This document shows, one piece after another, positions 23,234-35,969 of a stretch of DNA of 64,000 nucleotides (within the stretch, counting starts at the first letter, position 1; every line of letters begins with the position of its first letter). The position numbers were made by a program, and so were the translations under genes. The notes beneath the pieces were generated by a model, which worked only from the letters and a program-made list of their open reading frames with translations, did no database searches and was not told the DNA's origin. The stretch comes from Cryptomeria japonica (Eukaryota; Streptophyta; Pinopsida; Cupressales; Cupressaceae), in the NCBI RefSeq assembly GCF_030272615.1, contig NC_081405.1, positions 576,521,752-576,585,751 on the forward strand. Direction: 5' to 3'.

Positions 23234-25879
23234 TTTGTAATGTTAGAAGACCTCATGAGAAGTTGAATTTCCATATCTTAGAAAATGATGCGAATAACTG
23301 CATAGCATGATAAATGTGACATTTCTAGGAATTTCAAATTGTTCATGCATAATTCTTGTGTGCATACATTGATTGATTGATAGTGTTCTTTCTTCCTCTT
23401 GTCTCCATTTAGGGAAAATAATCATAATGCTTAGGATTTCATTCCTAATGAGTAGAAGCAATGGATACTCATTGATGAAATTTGGTATTTCATATATTAA
23501 AGGAAAAAGTTTGGATAAAATAAAGTTGTTTAAATATTAAGACTTGTAAATTGCATCCATGAATTCTATTTAAAGGAAGAGTTAATTAGATAGAATCTCT
23601 TTTTCATAAATAATGTTGGAAGTTTTTACAAACTGACAGGTTAAAAGAGAATTTAATAATGTGTGTGTTGAGTAAATTTAAAACTTGGTGCATTGGATGT
23701 ATAAAAAATTTGAAATCATACAATTTTGTCTTTTTTTTTGGTTTGGTCTTAACTAAGAGTTGTGCGGTTTGATGAAATGTTTTACTTGATAAAATGAATA
23801 GATAAGACAAGATGATATCTCCTTATCCTATTCAAATTCTAATAAATTGTTTGTTCCATGAATTCGAGTAGGATGTATTGATAGTGTATTGTATAAAGTC
23901 GTATTGTGTTTCTATATGAGTGTGCTTCTTGATGATAGATATGCTAAGTTTGTGAATGATTATAGTTAAGAGATAGTAGGAGATGAGATTGAATAAGGTA
24001 ATATATGTATGTAGTTGAATTTGTGTGTGACATTAAATTAAAATTAAGTGGTGTGAAGTAAGGCTATGATATCAAGTTTTATGCTTAATATAGAAAATTG
24101 ACTAGCTAATGGCATGTAGAGAAATGACCATAGGTGGTTGAAATGGAAATCAAATATTAAATTTTTCTTTAAGTAATGATATTTATTTGTTATGAGTAAT
24201 CAATTTGGGTAAATATATGATTGACAAAATTTTTAATGACATCATGTAGAACATTCTAATTATTTACTCACTATTTATTGAGCATCGATCTAGAAATGGT
24301 GTATGTATGTTAAAGTATATCATTAAGTGATTAATTGAAGTTCTAAAATTTGTTTCTATTATAACTCAGTAAAGGTGATCATTTTATAGATAGGATAACT
24401 TGAAAATTAATCATGTATGAGTGTATGTCTTGTGTGTATATAATACACCTTATTGCCTTCTTGCATATGTTATCTTTCATGAAGGATAGTTGCCTAGATT
24501 ATCATAAAGGATTGTATTGCAATTAAAATGGTAAAAGAAATTTTGGTATATAAATAAATTTATGATTTTAAATGTTTCGTGTGCACTCTCTAACACATCT
24601 AGGGTGTTGTGTAGCGGTTACTCCCTTTAGTGTGACTAATATTGGCCACCTCATGATAAAGATTTTGATGAGTTGGTAATTTTGTTTTAAGTTATTTTGT
24701 GATTTTGTGAAGAATCGTTGGAGTTAATTTGATTTTTGGTCTTCTTTGCTTTAGGATTGACCACTAATTTCTTGTTTTGTTTGTTTTGTTCACTCTTTAT
24801 TTCTTGATTGATTTTGCTGGTAAATTTTCTTCCTTTTTATGATAAAATGTTGGTTCTCCTTTTGGACTTCTTCCTTGTTGTCCATAGTGGTCATTCTATA
24901 TGTTAAGTATTGTGGGCCCTCATTCTGTGTCAATGTTGTTTCTATCATGTTCATTTTGAACCTCTGATAGTGTGTGTAAGGGAGGACACCGCGGAGAAGT
25001 GTACTAGCCCTAGTGAGCAATTAGATAATGATGATATTAATAAAGTAATGTAATATGTTTATAAGATAATAAGTATGGATTTTTTTAGATTTTATGACAT
25101 ATTTAATAGAAGTGTAGTGGAATTTGAAGAATTTATAATATGTGAAGTAGATAAAAGAAAAAGAAACTATTGATTTCATATCTTCATTGAGTGTTTATGT
25201 ATATATATCATGCAAAGTAAATGAATTAGATTGTCTTTGAATAAATGATTGGATGATAGATGCGGAAATGGTTGTATCAGTGTAGCACAACAGAAGTGTG
25301 GCAGGGATGGAGAAGTTTGAATACTGCAAATCTTTCTTTCCTTTGAGAATTATAGAACTTAGATTTTTAGTAGTTGTGAGATTCTCTTGATTCTATTCGG
25401 TCGTGAAACAAGTTTATTAAAATTTTCCTCATATAGGTGTATGACATGTGGCTTCTTAAGGATGTGCCTATGTGTAGTATATTGTGTAAAATGTATATAT
25501 TTCTTCTTAATTGCATACAACTAGATGTTAAAGAAGTATTTCCATGCTTGAATAGTGTGTTTTATTGCAATTTTTTCTTATAGATGCTAACCGAGATGCA
25601 TGAACTATAGTTTAAGTCTTGCAAAATATGGTTAAATAAAGTTTCCCTTGAAAACATTTTAATGATTTAGCATGTTTATTAGAGTTTTGCGACTTTTTTT
25701 CTCCTATAAGTAATGTGTTTAGTTTGGATAATTGAAGTATAGAAAGGAAAAATTTCTTTTCATTATCTTAGTTTGAACTAGGAAATGTTTAAATTAATAA
25801 GTTTTCAGTTGGCATGCATATGCTTTCAACTTAACCCTTGACGACTCCAAGGAGTAAGTCGAGCCTAAGGGAGAGAGGA
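23234..25879 (+). other. LARD-1 interior, right part
   Basis: It starts with the right copy of TTTGT. It is AT-rich with no coding signal on either strand that I can connect to gag or pol. It ends with the purine tract AAGGGAGAGAGGA (25867-25879) directly before the second LTR. Confidence 0.5.
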
Positions 25880-26826
25880 TGTAGTGAACCTCCCTGATTC
25901 TTCTTATCTTTTGTACATCAAAGGATTGTTTTGATCTAAATTAGTCTACTTTATGGTGATTTGATTGTATCGTTCTATGTACTAACCCTATTCCTTGAAT
26001 GCAATGGATGATGATGGATCTATATTTGATTTTTTATGTGTTCATTATTCATGCTGGATCATATTTATTATATGAAGTTGATGACATTATCATTACACTA
26101 ACCCTACTCTATGATTATGATAGCTAAGTTGATGTAACAATGTTTGTGATTGTCTTCCAGTGTCTTAATGATTAGAGGCCATGTCATATAACTCATTGTG
26201 AGAACGATATGATGTTGTGATTATCTTTTCACTTGCTTGTTTATCATGATGATTTATTTTGTATATGTATTGTATTGTTCTTAGTGGTGGTTGTAGGAGT
26301 GCAGGTACTAGACATCAACTCCACCCAGTCTCATAAGTCTAAGTGTGTCCTATTCCAATGGCAAGTTGGCAGAGATGGCATGAGTTTCCCTCACTCACTC
26401 TAGGCTTAGTTGTTCACCTCTTTAGTTGTGTTGTGGTGTAAGTTGGTGGCTAATATTGCATTAATGTTTACCTTCCATTGGGTTCCTTTAGTATGTGAGT
26501 GTATGATTAATGTTTAATTAATTAATGGGATAATGTAGTTTATTAATGTCCAAATTAATTTATCGTAGACTTTGATTTTTGGTTATTTTATTGATAATTA
26601 CTTATTGATAAGGGTTGTATTTATTTAAAAGAAATTAATTTAATTAATTTAATTAATTTATTTTGATTTATTGTTTGATGGTTTATTTATTATTTATTTA
26701 TGATTTATTTTTATTGATTTATTTATTGTTTTGATTTATTTAATTATTAATTTATTGTTGAAGATTAATTTAGTTGATTTAATATAGTTGTATTATTTAG
26801 TTATTGTTTTATTATTGAATTACTAT
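25880..26826 (+). repeat. 3' LTR of LARD-1, left 0.95 kb only
   Basis: It aligns with 3590 to about 4545, including the TACATCAAAGGATT block, the GATGATGGATCTATATTTGA block and the TTTATT-rich end. Homology stops at about 26826, where a different LTR-like sequence begins. Confidence 0.7.
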
Positions 26827-28179
26827 TGTAATGTCATGAATTGTACACCCTTTCTAGGGTGGTACAATTTCACACTTAGGTTAGTACCCGCCTTAGTGTG
26901 TCTTGCATCTTGCATTTCTAATTTCCCTTTAAGAATTTAATTAATTAATTTAATTAAATCTAAAGTCATATTTCATCACTCCACACATTATAAAATTGGG
27001 CCCTTTACACTAGTTGTGCCCCTTTTTATTTTATTCCTCCAATAAATAATTTAATCATAAACCCTAATTATGACCTATTTCGACCTTTAAGGCCTGATTT
27101 CACATCTCAAAACACCTTGAAATCAGCTATAACTTTGCAATTCACTCTAATATCATCATATCTAATGGATGTGAAAATTTGGTGAAAAGTCGGTCGGACC
27201 ATGGTGGGAATGCACATGGTCCTTGGTATTTTTCCCAAAATTTCGAGAGCATAATTATATGATATTATAATGCTTAATCCCAAAATATTGGTGGGAAATT
27301 CAATTCCTAGGTTGGGCTAAAGGTGAATTTAAGTTGAAATTAAGATCTAGGGTTTCACACATAAGATCTTTGTTTCTTCATTTGAAGGCAACTAAGATCT
27401 ATCTAATCTAAGGGAGTTTTTAGCAGAGCAAGCATAAGGAGCCTTATATGTAGTGAAAGAGAAGCCTATATGGAGTCTTCAACAATATTTCATCAAGATT
27501 TCATCATCAATTAGGAGCCTTGTAGACATTGAAGAGTAATAGGAAGATCTAGTCGCAATATCTCTCTGTTTGGGATTGTTCCACATGCAGAAACAAGCAT
27601 CTGGTGGTAGTTTCAGATCTAGAAAAGGTATCAACACCACCCAGAAGTCTCAAAAGTGTAGAAAGATGTCACGAACAGGGGCATCTTACCTTGGTCCTAT
27701 CCAGGATAGGCACGTGGCACCCTGGTCCCTCCACTTTGTAGTAAAATTTGATAGCTTACAACTTCAGGATCTGAGATTTGCAGTTTCTCAGTTACAGCTC
27801 TCTATCAGTCCATCAGGGACAGTGACATGGCACCTTGGTCCTGGTTAGTTTTTTTTAATTTGTAGCATTAGGTACACATCCAAAATCTTCCCCCTTTCAT
27901 GCTTTCAGTATCCCATTTTCAGATCTGCAAGTTTGTTCAATTTCAAGTTCATTTGTGCTTCATTCTATATCTCCTAGTCTAGGTGATCATTCAAACCCTA
28001 GTGTTTCTCATCATTTGCAACAAGAGGAATAGAAACCCTAGGAGGAAATTCTTGGCTCTTTCTTTCTCACAAGAAGTAGCCAAAGTGAGATATCTCCCTA
28101 TGCTCTTTTGTATTAAAAATGTGTTGGCAAAAGTGAGATTAAATCATAGTCATCCGATCTCGCTTTTCCTGCCACCACA
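26827..28179 (+). repeat. Gyp-X: candidate LTR of an uncharacterised element
   Basis: The segment starts TGTAATGTC exactly where LARD-1 homology stops and ends CCACA just before a primer-site-like sequence. It opens with a dyad (TTGTAC at 26841-26846, GTACAA at 26862-26867). The second LTR was not found in the window, so the call rests on end motifs and the primer site. The non-Met primer site suggests Ty3/gypsy rather than copia. Confidence 0.4.
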
Positions 28180-28182
28180 TTT

Positions 28183-28199
28183 TGGTGAACCCGACGTGA
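28183..28199 (+). other. Candidate non-Met primer binding site
   Basis: TGGTGAACCCGACGTGA begins with TGG, as required to pair with a tRNA CCA end, and lies three bases after the LTR-like end. I cannot name the tRNA with certainty. Confidence 0.45.
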
Positions 28200-28498
28200 A
28201 TCCAATCTTATTTAATTCTGATTTTTGTTCTTAGATATGAGTGTTTTTTTAATTTCAAATTCAAATTTACATACAAGTTTCAATTTTTTGTAAATTTCAA
28301 AAAATTGAGAGGTTAATTTTGTTAAAACCTTAATTTTGAAATAAAAATTGAACTTGTGGGTAGCTTAATTGGGATCATTAATTTCAGATCTCATTTAGGA
28401 ACTCATTTCTCTTATAAATTATATTTTATAAATCAACATTTAGAGTATTTGCATTGGTTAAAATTGAACATTTCCTTCTATTTTGCATACGTTATCAT
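28200..28498 (+). other. AT-rich leader after the candidate primer site
   Basis: No ORF. Likely 5' untranslated leader of Gyp-X, interrupted by Cop-C at 28499. Confidence 0.35.
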
Positions 28499-29911
28499 TG
28501 TTGGCATTTGCATGAAAATTGCACTAATGATATATTATGTTGTCATTCATGTCAACTAACTGGTAATGATATTGTTGATATTGTTAATATTGTTTTGGAA
28601 CTAGTATGAAGAGATAGTGAAGGAAACTATAACTAGTACGAATAATTTATGGAGTGAACCAGTATTGCTATATATTGGAGAGTTGAACCGATAACTGGTA
28701 AACCCTACCTCTTGTTTTGGATAAACCCTAACCAATTGAGTTTGGTGAATTGGATATATTGGTTTGCAATCTGATGATGAGTGACAATGATTATGACACG
28801 TATGATTATTGTATGAAGATAATTTCAAGTGATTTTAGTGAGTTGATGTAATGGTTTTTTTCTAGGGAATGAGGAAGTATATTGTAGATAATGCAAAGCG
28901 CGTGATGAGTTCCTAAGTTTGATGAAGTGGTGATACTGGAGGGATTGAGGTGTTATTGATTGAGGTTAAGAGATTGTTATGTAATCCAACAGTCATACTT
29001 TAAATGACTTGTTTGTAATATCTATGAGAATTAGGTTTTTGTTGTGTTACTGACCTAATTGATTTGTTTATAAGGTCGATGAAGTTGTTTAGTTTCACTA
29101 TTGGCAAAGATTAGTTTAGTGTGTGGTTTGTAAACTGGATGATGTACCTACAGTTTGAGTAAAGGTAGATAGTAGCATGGAAAGGATCTAATCAAGAAAG
29201 TGTAGTGCTATTCAAACAAATTAGCAAAATCCTGTTGTTTTCTAACAATTACATCAGAATTGAAATCCCCTAACCGGGTAAGCTCTAACAATCTTGGTGC
29301 TATTAAAATCCTATAACAAGGTGATCCATTAGCTTGGATTTTCAAATCCTCTACTGAGGTTACTCCTCATAGGGTATTGCTTCCAAAAGGGCATTGTAGT
29401 CAATCCCTTAACCGGGTGGTCCTTAATAGGATATGGTCTTAATGGGAATTTTGTAAAGCTTTAATAGGCTAGGGTCCTAACAGGGCAAACTTTAGAAGAT
29501 TTCAGATAGTTATCTTGTGAGTCTCATCTCACCATAGTTTTTCCCATTTGGGTTTCCACGTCAAAAATATTTGTGTCAAGTGGTGAATGTTTTTATGGTT
29601 ATTTTCTTATGGTTGATTTACTTAACTAATTTGATAAGTCATGATAACCTGAAGCATTGAGAAATGAAGTCTATTGACATATCAGAAAGCATTTGGATGT
29701 TTATGAGTTTGAAGTTGTTTACTATTAATTTGTTGTAACAGTCAACTGGTTTATCTTATGAGTTTTTATCTTGACAGTGGTATTACATTGATAGTTTACT
29801 TTAAGAGATTAATTTTAAGATTGGTGAAGTTATAATCAATTTTTCTATCTACTGACTCACCCCCCCTCTCTCAGTAGTTGACTAGATACTTATTCTCTCA
29901 TCATACCATCA
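28499..29911 (+). repeat. 5' LTR of Cop-C
   Basis: 1413 bp, TGTTGGCATTTGC to ATACCATCA. TATATATT at 28669-28676 may be a TATA box. The U5 hairpin is CTACTGA (29849-29855)/TCAGTAG (29871-29877). Confidence 0.9.
29849..29877 (+). other. U5 hairpin with C-rich loop (Cop-C)
   Basis: CTACTGA and TCAGTAG pair over 7 bp around CTCACCCCCCCTCTC. The 3' LTR copy is partly decayed (CTACTAA/TCAGTAT). Confidence 0.65.
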
Positions 29912-29924
29912 ATTGGTATCAAAG
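29912..29924 (+). other. Primer binding site of Cop-C
   Basis: ATTGGTATCAAAG directly follows the LTR. It has one change (G to A) from the ATTGGTATCAGAG of the other elements. Confidence 0.8.
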
Positions 29925-29981
29925 TGTATTAGGTCATCAAAGGTCTAAGTCTAACCACTTGAGGTAAAGATCTTGCAGATC

Positions 29982-32900
29982 ATGATGAAGAAGGAAGGTC
30001 CAAATTTTAATAGGGATAACTATATGATATGGAGTGACAGAATGAAAATTTATATAAAGAGTCTGAGAAGCCAGTATTGGGAACATGTCAATACTAAATA
30101 TGTTGCACCTACTAGGATTTTGGCTGATGATAAGAAGAAAGAGAAACAAGGAAATCATCAAGCATCAGAGGCTATTATCAGTTCTTTGTCTGATGAAGAG
30201 TATGTAGATGTTCATGGTCTAGATACTAAATATGAGGTATGGAAAAAACTTGAAGAGATTTATAGCAATGATGAACATGTTAAGATTTCTAAAGAAGAGA
30301 GTCTAAGAGGAAATTTTGATGACATGCGGATGGCTAAAGGTGAGAATATCCAACAGTATGGTCAAAGGATAAAAGAGATAGTCGATAAAATGAAGAGTGC
30401 AAGAGGTAAAGTGGAAGATGCCACAGTGATCAGTAAGGTACTGAGAACCACACTACCAGTCTAGGCTATCCGAGTTGCATCCATTCAGGAGCTAAAGTCC
30501 ATTGAAAAAACTAAGGTAACTCTTGAATCCATCATTGGCAAGCTTACTGCTTTTGACTTAAATGGTTATGATGGTAGTGTACAAAAATCTGAGTCTGCAT
30601 TTAGAGATTTTATTTCTAACCCATCTATGAGAAAAAGTAGAGATGCCAGTCATATTTATGAATCTAGATTCAGCAGAGAAGCTGACGATGAAGATAATTT
30701 ATTTAAGCTTCAAACATTGTTGGCCAAGTGGTTGCCTAGAGTTACAGGTAAATATAGAGGTAAATTAACTTTGAAATGTTTTGCATGCAACAAGATTGGA
30801 AACATAGCAGCTAACTGTCCTAATGGTGATAAGGAGCACAAATGAGAGAAATTCAAGAAGTATAAGGGTAAAGGCAAAATAGATTGTCTTACTATTGTTG
30901 ATCGTGCTATAACTGATGAAGAATCTGATGGTGATGCTAATGAAGACATTATTTTTGTAGATATTAAAAAAGAGATATCAAACCAGAAGGCATTAGTATC
31001 TAGGATGGATAAATCTGATGATTGGATCATTGATAGTGGTTGTTCACATCACATGAACGATGATCAGAGAAAATTTTTTTCTTTGAAGTAATTTGATGGT
31101 GGAATTGTAAGATTTGGAAATGACTCACCCTGCATGGTTAAAGGTAAGGGAATAATTTATCTTAATAGAAAGAGCAATGTAGATGATGTCTATTGGGTTG
31201 AAGGTTTAAATAACAATCTTTTGAGTGTGGCACAACTCAATGACAAAGGATACCCATTGGAGTTTAATAATGGTATGTGCAAAATCTATGGCAGCAAAGG
31301 TGAACTGATTGCAATCGGGAAGCAAAATAAAGGTAACCTGTTTCACCTTAATCCTAAAAGAAACAACTATTTAATTGAAAAGATAGATGATAGTTGGCTT
31401 TGGCATAGGATATTTTTTCATATAAACTTTGATAACATTGTTAAAGTGAGTTATTCTAAGATAGTGAGAGGTTTGCCTTAGTTAAACAAACCGATTAATG
31501 CTCTATGTAAAGAACGTCAGTTGGGAAAGATGACATCCTCAAATTTCAAGAGAAAATATTTTTTAGTGGAGCATTTGTTAGATTTGGTTCATATAGATCT
31601 TTGTGGACCAATAAAGACAAAAAGTACTCAAGGTGACATATATTTTATGTTCTTCACTGATGACTTATCAAGTATGACATGGGTCACCTTCTTGAAGGAT
31701 AAGACTGGAGCTTTTGGTAAGTTCAAGGCATTCATGACCTTAGCTAAGAAGGAGAGCAGTAAGAAGATAAAGTATCTAGGAATAGACCAAGGCGATGAAT
31801 TTACTTCTGAGGAATTCACTAGATATTGAGAAGAAAATAGTATCAAATGATAAATTTTTGCTTCGAGGACACCACAATAGAATGGTATCGCAGAGAGAAA
31901 GAAGGCTAGTTGTTTAAGCTACTAGGATGATGTTGATACAAGGAGGTGTAGCGAAAATTTTCTAGAGAGAAGCTGTCAGCACAACTATCTACACTATGAA
32001 CCAGATTCTAGTAAAAAGAGGTAAGGACGAGACTCCTTATGAATATCAGTATGGAAGATCACCTAATGTTAGTTATTTCAAGATATTTAGAAGCAAATGT
32101 TTTATTAAGAGAGTTGATTATATTAGCAAATTTGAAGCTAAAAGTGATAAAGGTATATTTCTTGGATATTCTACCAAGAGTAAGGCCTACAAGTGTTTTA
32201 ACAACTAGACACAGAGAATTATTGAGAGTGATGATGTTCAAGTGGATGAATATCTAAAAGTCTCAGATGAAACTAGTTTGGAGAAAAAGGATGAAGAACC
32301 TTGCATTTGTTTTTGGAACTAGAAACTTTGAAATCTGAAATTGATAAAGCAAATTCTAATGTACCAGTTCAACTGGGACAGATAAAGTCAGAAGAAGATG
32401 ATGAGATGAAGAAGTTGAACCTGAAGATAATGATCATGTTATTCCAAGATATGTGAGACTAAATCAAAATATTGAATAGATTATTGGGGATAAGGATGCT
32501 GGAGTACTAACGAGAAGAAGAATAAGAGAGAATTCTTTCATGATCTCCACTATTGAACCAAAAACTACTAAGGAAGCATTTGGTGATGATCATTGGGTTA
32601 AAGCTATGGAGGAGGAAATAGATCAAATTGAGAAGAACAATACATGGACCCTAGTACCCTTACCAGTAAATAAAAATGTGATAGGTACTAAGTGGGTATT
32701 TAGGAATTAGTTGAATGAAGATGGTGTTGTTGTTCGCAATAAAGCTAGGTTGGTTTGCAAAGGTTATGCACAAGAGGAAGGAGAAGATTATGGTAATATT
32801 TTTGCACTAGTGGAAAGACTGGAAGGTGTCAGAACTTTACTTGCATTTGTAGCACATAAGAAATTTAAGGTATACCAGATGGATGTTAAGTCGACATTTT

Positions 32901-34087
32901 TGAATGCGATACTGGAAGAAGAAGTATACATTGAGCACCCAGATGGTTATGCTTTGACTGATGAGAAAGACATGGTATGAAAATTGCATAAGAATTTATA
33001 TGAATTAAAGAAGGCACTGAGAGCATGATATGAAAGGATTCATACACATCTGATGAAGATAGGCTTTCTGAGAACTAGTGATGATAGCAACATTTATCTC
33101 AAATCTAAAAGAGATAAAATACTGGTCAGCAAAGTATTTGCAGATGATATCATATTTGAAGGTAATCATGACATGAGCAATAGTTTTCCAAATGAAATGA
33201 AAAATGACTTTTAAATTTCTTTAGTGGGAGAAATAAAAAATTTCATAGGCTTGCAAATACAACAAATGAAGAATAGTATTTTCATCACACAATCTATGTG
33301 AAAGAGGTCTTGAAGAAATTTGGCATGAGTGACTGTAAACCATTTGGGACACCAATGGTTACAGATTGTAAGTTGTTTAAGGAAGATGAATCCACAAATG
33401 TTGATGAGAAGGATACAAGTCAATGACTGGAAAACTGCACTATGTTGTTCACAGTAGACCGGATATAGCTCATACAATTGGCATAGTTGCTAGATTCCAA
33501 AAGAATCCTAAGGAAACACATCTGATAGAAACCGAGAGGATTTTAAGATATTTGAAAGGTACTGTTGACTATGGATTATAGTATCCATATGGAGGAAATT
33601 TTGACTTGAAGGTGTACACAGATGTAGATTGGGCAGGAAATGTTGATGACCAAAAAAGCACAACCAGTGGAGCATTTTTTCTTGGAGGAAGACTTGTTTC
33701 ATGGAGTAGTAAGAAGTAGAGTTGTACTTTACAATCTACTATTGAAGCTGAGTATGTTGCAACTTACATGAATTGTACTCAGGCTATCTAGATGAGGTAC
33801 ATTTTGGAAGGTTTTAGAAAATGAAGATTTTAGAACCTATAAATATTTTATGTAATAACACGAGTGCCATAAATATTTCCAAGACCCCTATTTTGCATGC
33901 ACAAACCAAGCATATAGAATTGAAGTATCATTTCTTAAGGGATAAAGTGTAGAGTAAAGATGTGATCTTGGAGCATGTTTCTACCAAGAACCAGCTTGCA
34001 AAAATATTTACTAAACCTCTACCTAAGACTACTTTTGAGTATCTTATAAGTCAGCAAGGGGTTGTACCCTTTCATGAGGTCAGTTAA
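29982..34087 (+). pseudogene. Cop-C gag-pol polyprotein, heavily decayed
   Basis: Gag starts at ATG 29982 (MMKKEGPNFNRDNYMIW). It continues through EVWKKLEEIYSNDEHV and a knuckle with His changed to Asn (CFACNKIGNIAANC). The protease motif WIIDSGCSHHM is intact, followed by integrase (VHIDLCGP, DDLSS, GIDQGDEF). After about 31830 the reading changes frame more than once. The RT region shows [29 protein letters not shown] and FADDIIF (normally FVDD). RNase H shows DVDWAGN and the ISKTPILHAQTKHIELKY region near 33890. Numerous stops and frameshifts make it clearly inactive and more worn than Cop-B or Cop-D. Confidence 0.88.
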
Positions 34088-34420
34088 GCATGATGTAGAT
34101 TACATTAGTCCCTAAGCTACTTACAAAATTTTACAAGAAGGATTGGTGTAGAAGTGGAGTTATTCCACAGGGGGAGCATCAAGTTGAAGATTGCTGATGC
34201 TACACATTGAAGTTTGACATTACGTGTTTTACTTTCAATTTCGCATTGTTGACAAAGGGGGAGAAGAGTTATGTGATTAAAAGGAGAAGAACTAGTGACA
34301 AGGTAAAGACATGAAAGGCGAGGGAATACTTGGTAATGTAAACTAGGATTCATATTCACAATCACAACAACAATCAATGTTATTGATATTTGTATTGCCA
34401 TCAATGCCAAATGGGGAGAT
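34088..34420 (+). other. Cop-C 3' untranslated region with polypurine tracts
   Basis: Purine tracts CAGGGGGAGCA (about 34170), AAAGGGGGAGAAG (about 34255) and AAATGGGGAGAT against the LTR at 34421. ATTGCCATCAATGCC at 34394-34408 is the left arm of the boundary-spanning inverted pair. Confidence 0.65.
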
Positions 34421-35664
34421 TGTTGGCATTTGCATGAAGATTGCATTAATGATACGTTATGTTGTCATTGATGTCAATTAACCAGTAATGATATTGTTGA
34501 TATTTTTAATATTGTTTTGTAACCGGTAGGAAGAGCTAGTGAAGGAAAATATAACCGATAGGAAGAATTTGTGGAGTGGACCGGTATTTCTATATATTGG
34601 AGAGTTGAATGAATAACCAATAAACCCTACCTGTTGTTTTTTATTAACCCTAACTGATTAATTTTGATGAATGGGTTATACTAGTTTACAATCTGATGAT
34701 GAGTGGAAATGATTATGACATGTATGATTATTGTATGAAGACAATTTCAAGTGATTTTGGTGAGTTGATTTAATGGTTTTTGTCTATGGAATGAGAAAGT
34801 ATATTGCATATAAGGGAAAGCACGTTATGAGTTACTAAGTTGGATGAAGTGGTTATCAAGGAGCGATTGAGGTTTTCTTAATTGATGTGCAAATATTTCT
34901 ATGTAATCCAGTGGTCACACTTGAACCAACTTGTTTGTAATCTCTATGAGAATTAGGTTTTTGTTGTGTTACTGACCTAATTGATTTGTTTATAAGGTCA
35001 ATGAAGTTGAATAGTTTTAGTGCTAGCAAATATCAGTTGAGTGTGCGGTTTCTGAACCAGATGATGTATCAGCAGTTTGAGTAAAGGTAGACAAGAGCAT
35101 GAAAAGGATCTGATCAAGCAAGTGTAGTCCTATTCAGACATATAAATAAACTCTTGTTGTTTTCTAATAATTACAGCAGAATTGAAATCCCCTAACCAGG
35201 TAACCTCTAACAAGCTTGGTGCTATTCAAATCCTCTAACAAGGTGATCCATTAGGTTGTATTTTCAAATCCTCTACTAAGGTTACTCCTTACAGGGTATT
35301 GCTTCTAACAAGGCATTATAGTCAATCCCTTAACCGGGTGGTCCGTAACAGGATCTATTCTTAAGAAAGTTTTTTGTAAAGCTTTAATAGCCTAGGCTCC
35401 TAACAGAGCAAACTTCAGAATAGTTCAAATAGTTATCTTGCGAGTCTAATCTCACTGTGGTTTTTCCCATTTGCATTTCCACGTCAAATATATTTGTGTC
35501 AAGTGGTGAATGTTTTTGTGGTTATGTTCTTATGGTTAATTTACTTAACTACTTTGATAAGTCATGATAGCTAAAAGCATTGAGAAATGAAGTCTATTGA
35601 AATATGAAAAGGCATTTGGATGTTTATGAGTTTGAAGTTGTTTACTGTTAATTTGTTATAATAG

Positions 35665-35677
35665 TCAACCAGTTTAT
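35665..35677. repeat. 13-bp target-site duplication of the SINE
   Basis: TCAACCAGTTTAT at 35665-35677 is repeated exactly at 35970-35982. The uninterrupted 5' LTR of Cop-C has the single-copy target TCAACTGGTTTAT. Confidence 0.92.
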
Positions 35678-35969
35678 GGGTTCGCCCACTAGCTCAAATG
35701 GTTGGAATGGTTGTGCTAAGGATTTGTATTTTTCCCATGTAGGTCCAAGGTTCAATTCACTTCGGCTGGGCTTTCCCTGCTGCACGCCGCATTTGAGCCT
35801 CGACTTGCAGCTCCAGTGGACTAGTCTCACCTCTGCTCACTCCCTCCATCCCCCAAAGCCTAGCACAAATATAAGCCCAGGGCAAGGGTGGTTGAGGTCA
35901 TTGGGCAGAGTCACAAAACCATAAGGTTAAGGATACCACTGGGAAATAAAATAAAAGATAAAAAAATAC
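35678..35969 (+). mobile_element. tRNA-derived SINE, 292 bp
   Basis: The head has pol III promoter-like boxes: TAGCTCAAATGG near 35690 (box A) and GGTTCAATTC near 35749 (box B), about 50 bases apart as in a tRNA gene. The body is unusually GC-rich for this window, and the 3' end is A-rich (AAATAAAATAAAAGATAAAA). It is flanked by a perfect 13-bp duplication, typical of insertion by LINE machinery. Two ORFs over it on opposite strands are incidental. I do not assign it to a named family. Confidence 0.88.

Larger units (their letters stand above)
3590..26826 (+). mobile_element. LARD-1: long-LTR non-coding retrotransposon, split by Cop-A
   Basis: Two copies of the same sequence start at 3590 and 25880, both with TGTAGTG followed by CCTCC and TGATTC, and stay alignable for about 940 bases. 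Before the second copy is a purine tract (25867-25879), as for a 3' LTR. After the first, at 8093-8105, is TAGTATTAGAGCC, two transitions away from the tRNA-Met primer site TGGTATCAGAGCC. This implies a 5' LTR of about 4.5 kb and, without Cop-A, an interior of about 3.4 kb. No gag or pol was seen in the interior. These dimensions resemble the LARD class described in barley. The second LTR is cut at about 26826. Confidence 0.6.

Noticed and set aside
27570-27848. 92-codon plus-strand ORF in the Gyp-X LTR
   Set aside because: It lies inside a presumed LTR with no recognisable motif and no second copy to test it.
35690-35760. A tRNA gene
   Set aside because: Box A and box B are present, but the flanking arms do not give a convincing cloverleaf. 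The A-rich tail and 13-bp duplication show it is a SINE head.
35648-35924. Overlapping ORFs on both strands
   Set aside because: Both fall on the SINE. The GC-rich body simply has few stops.
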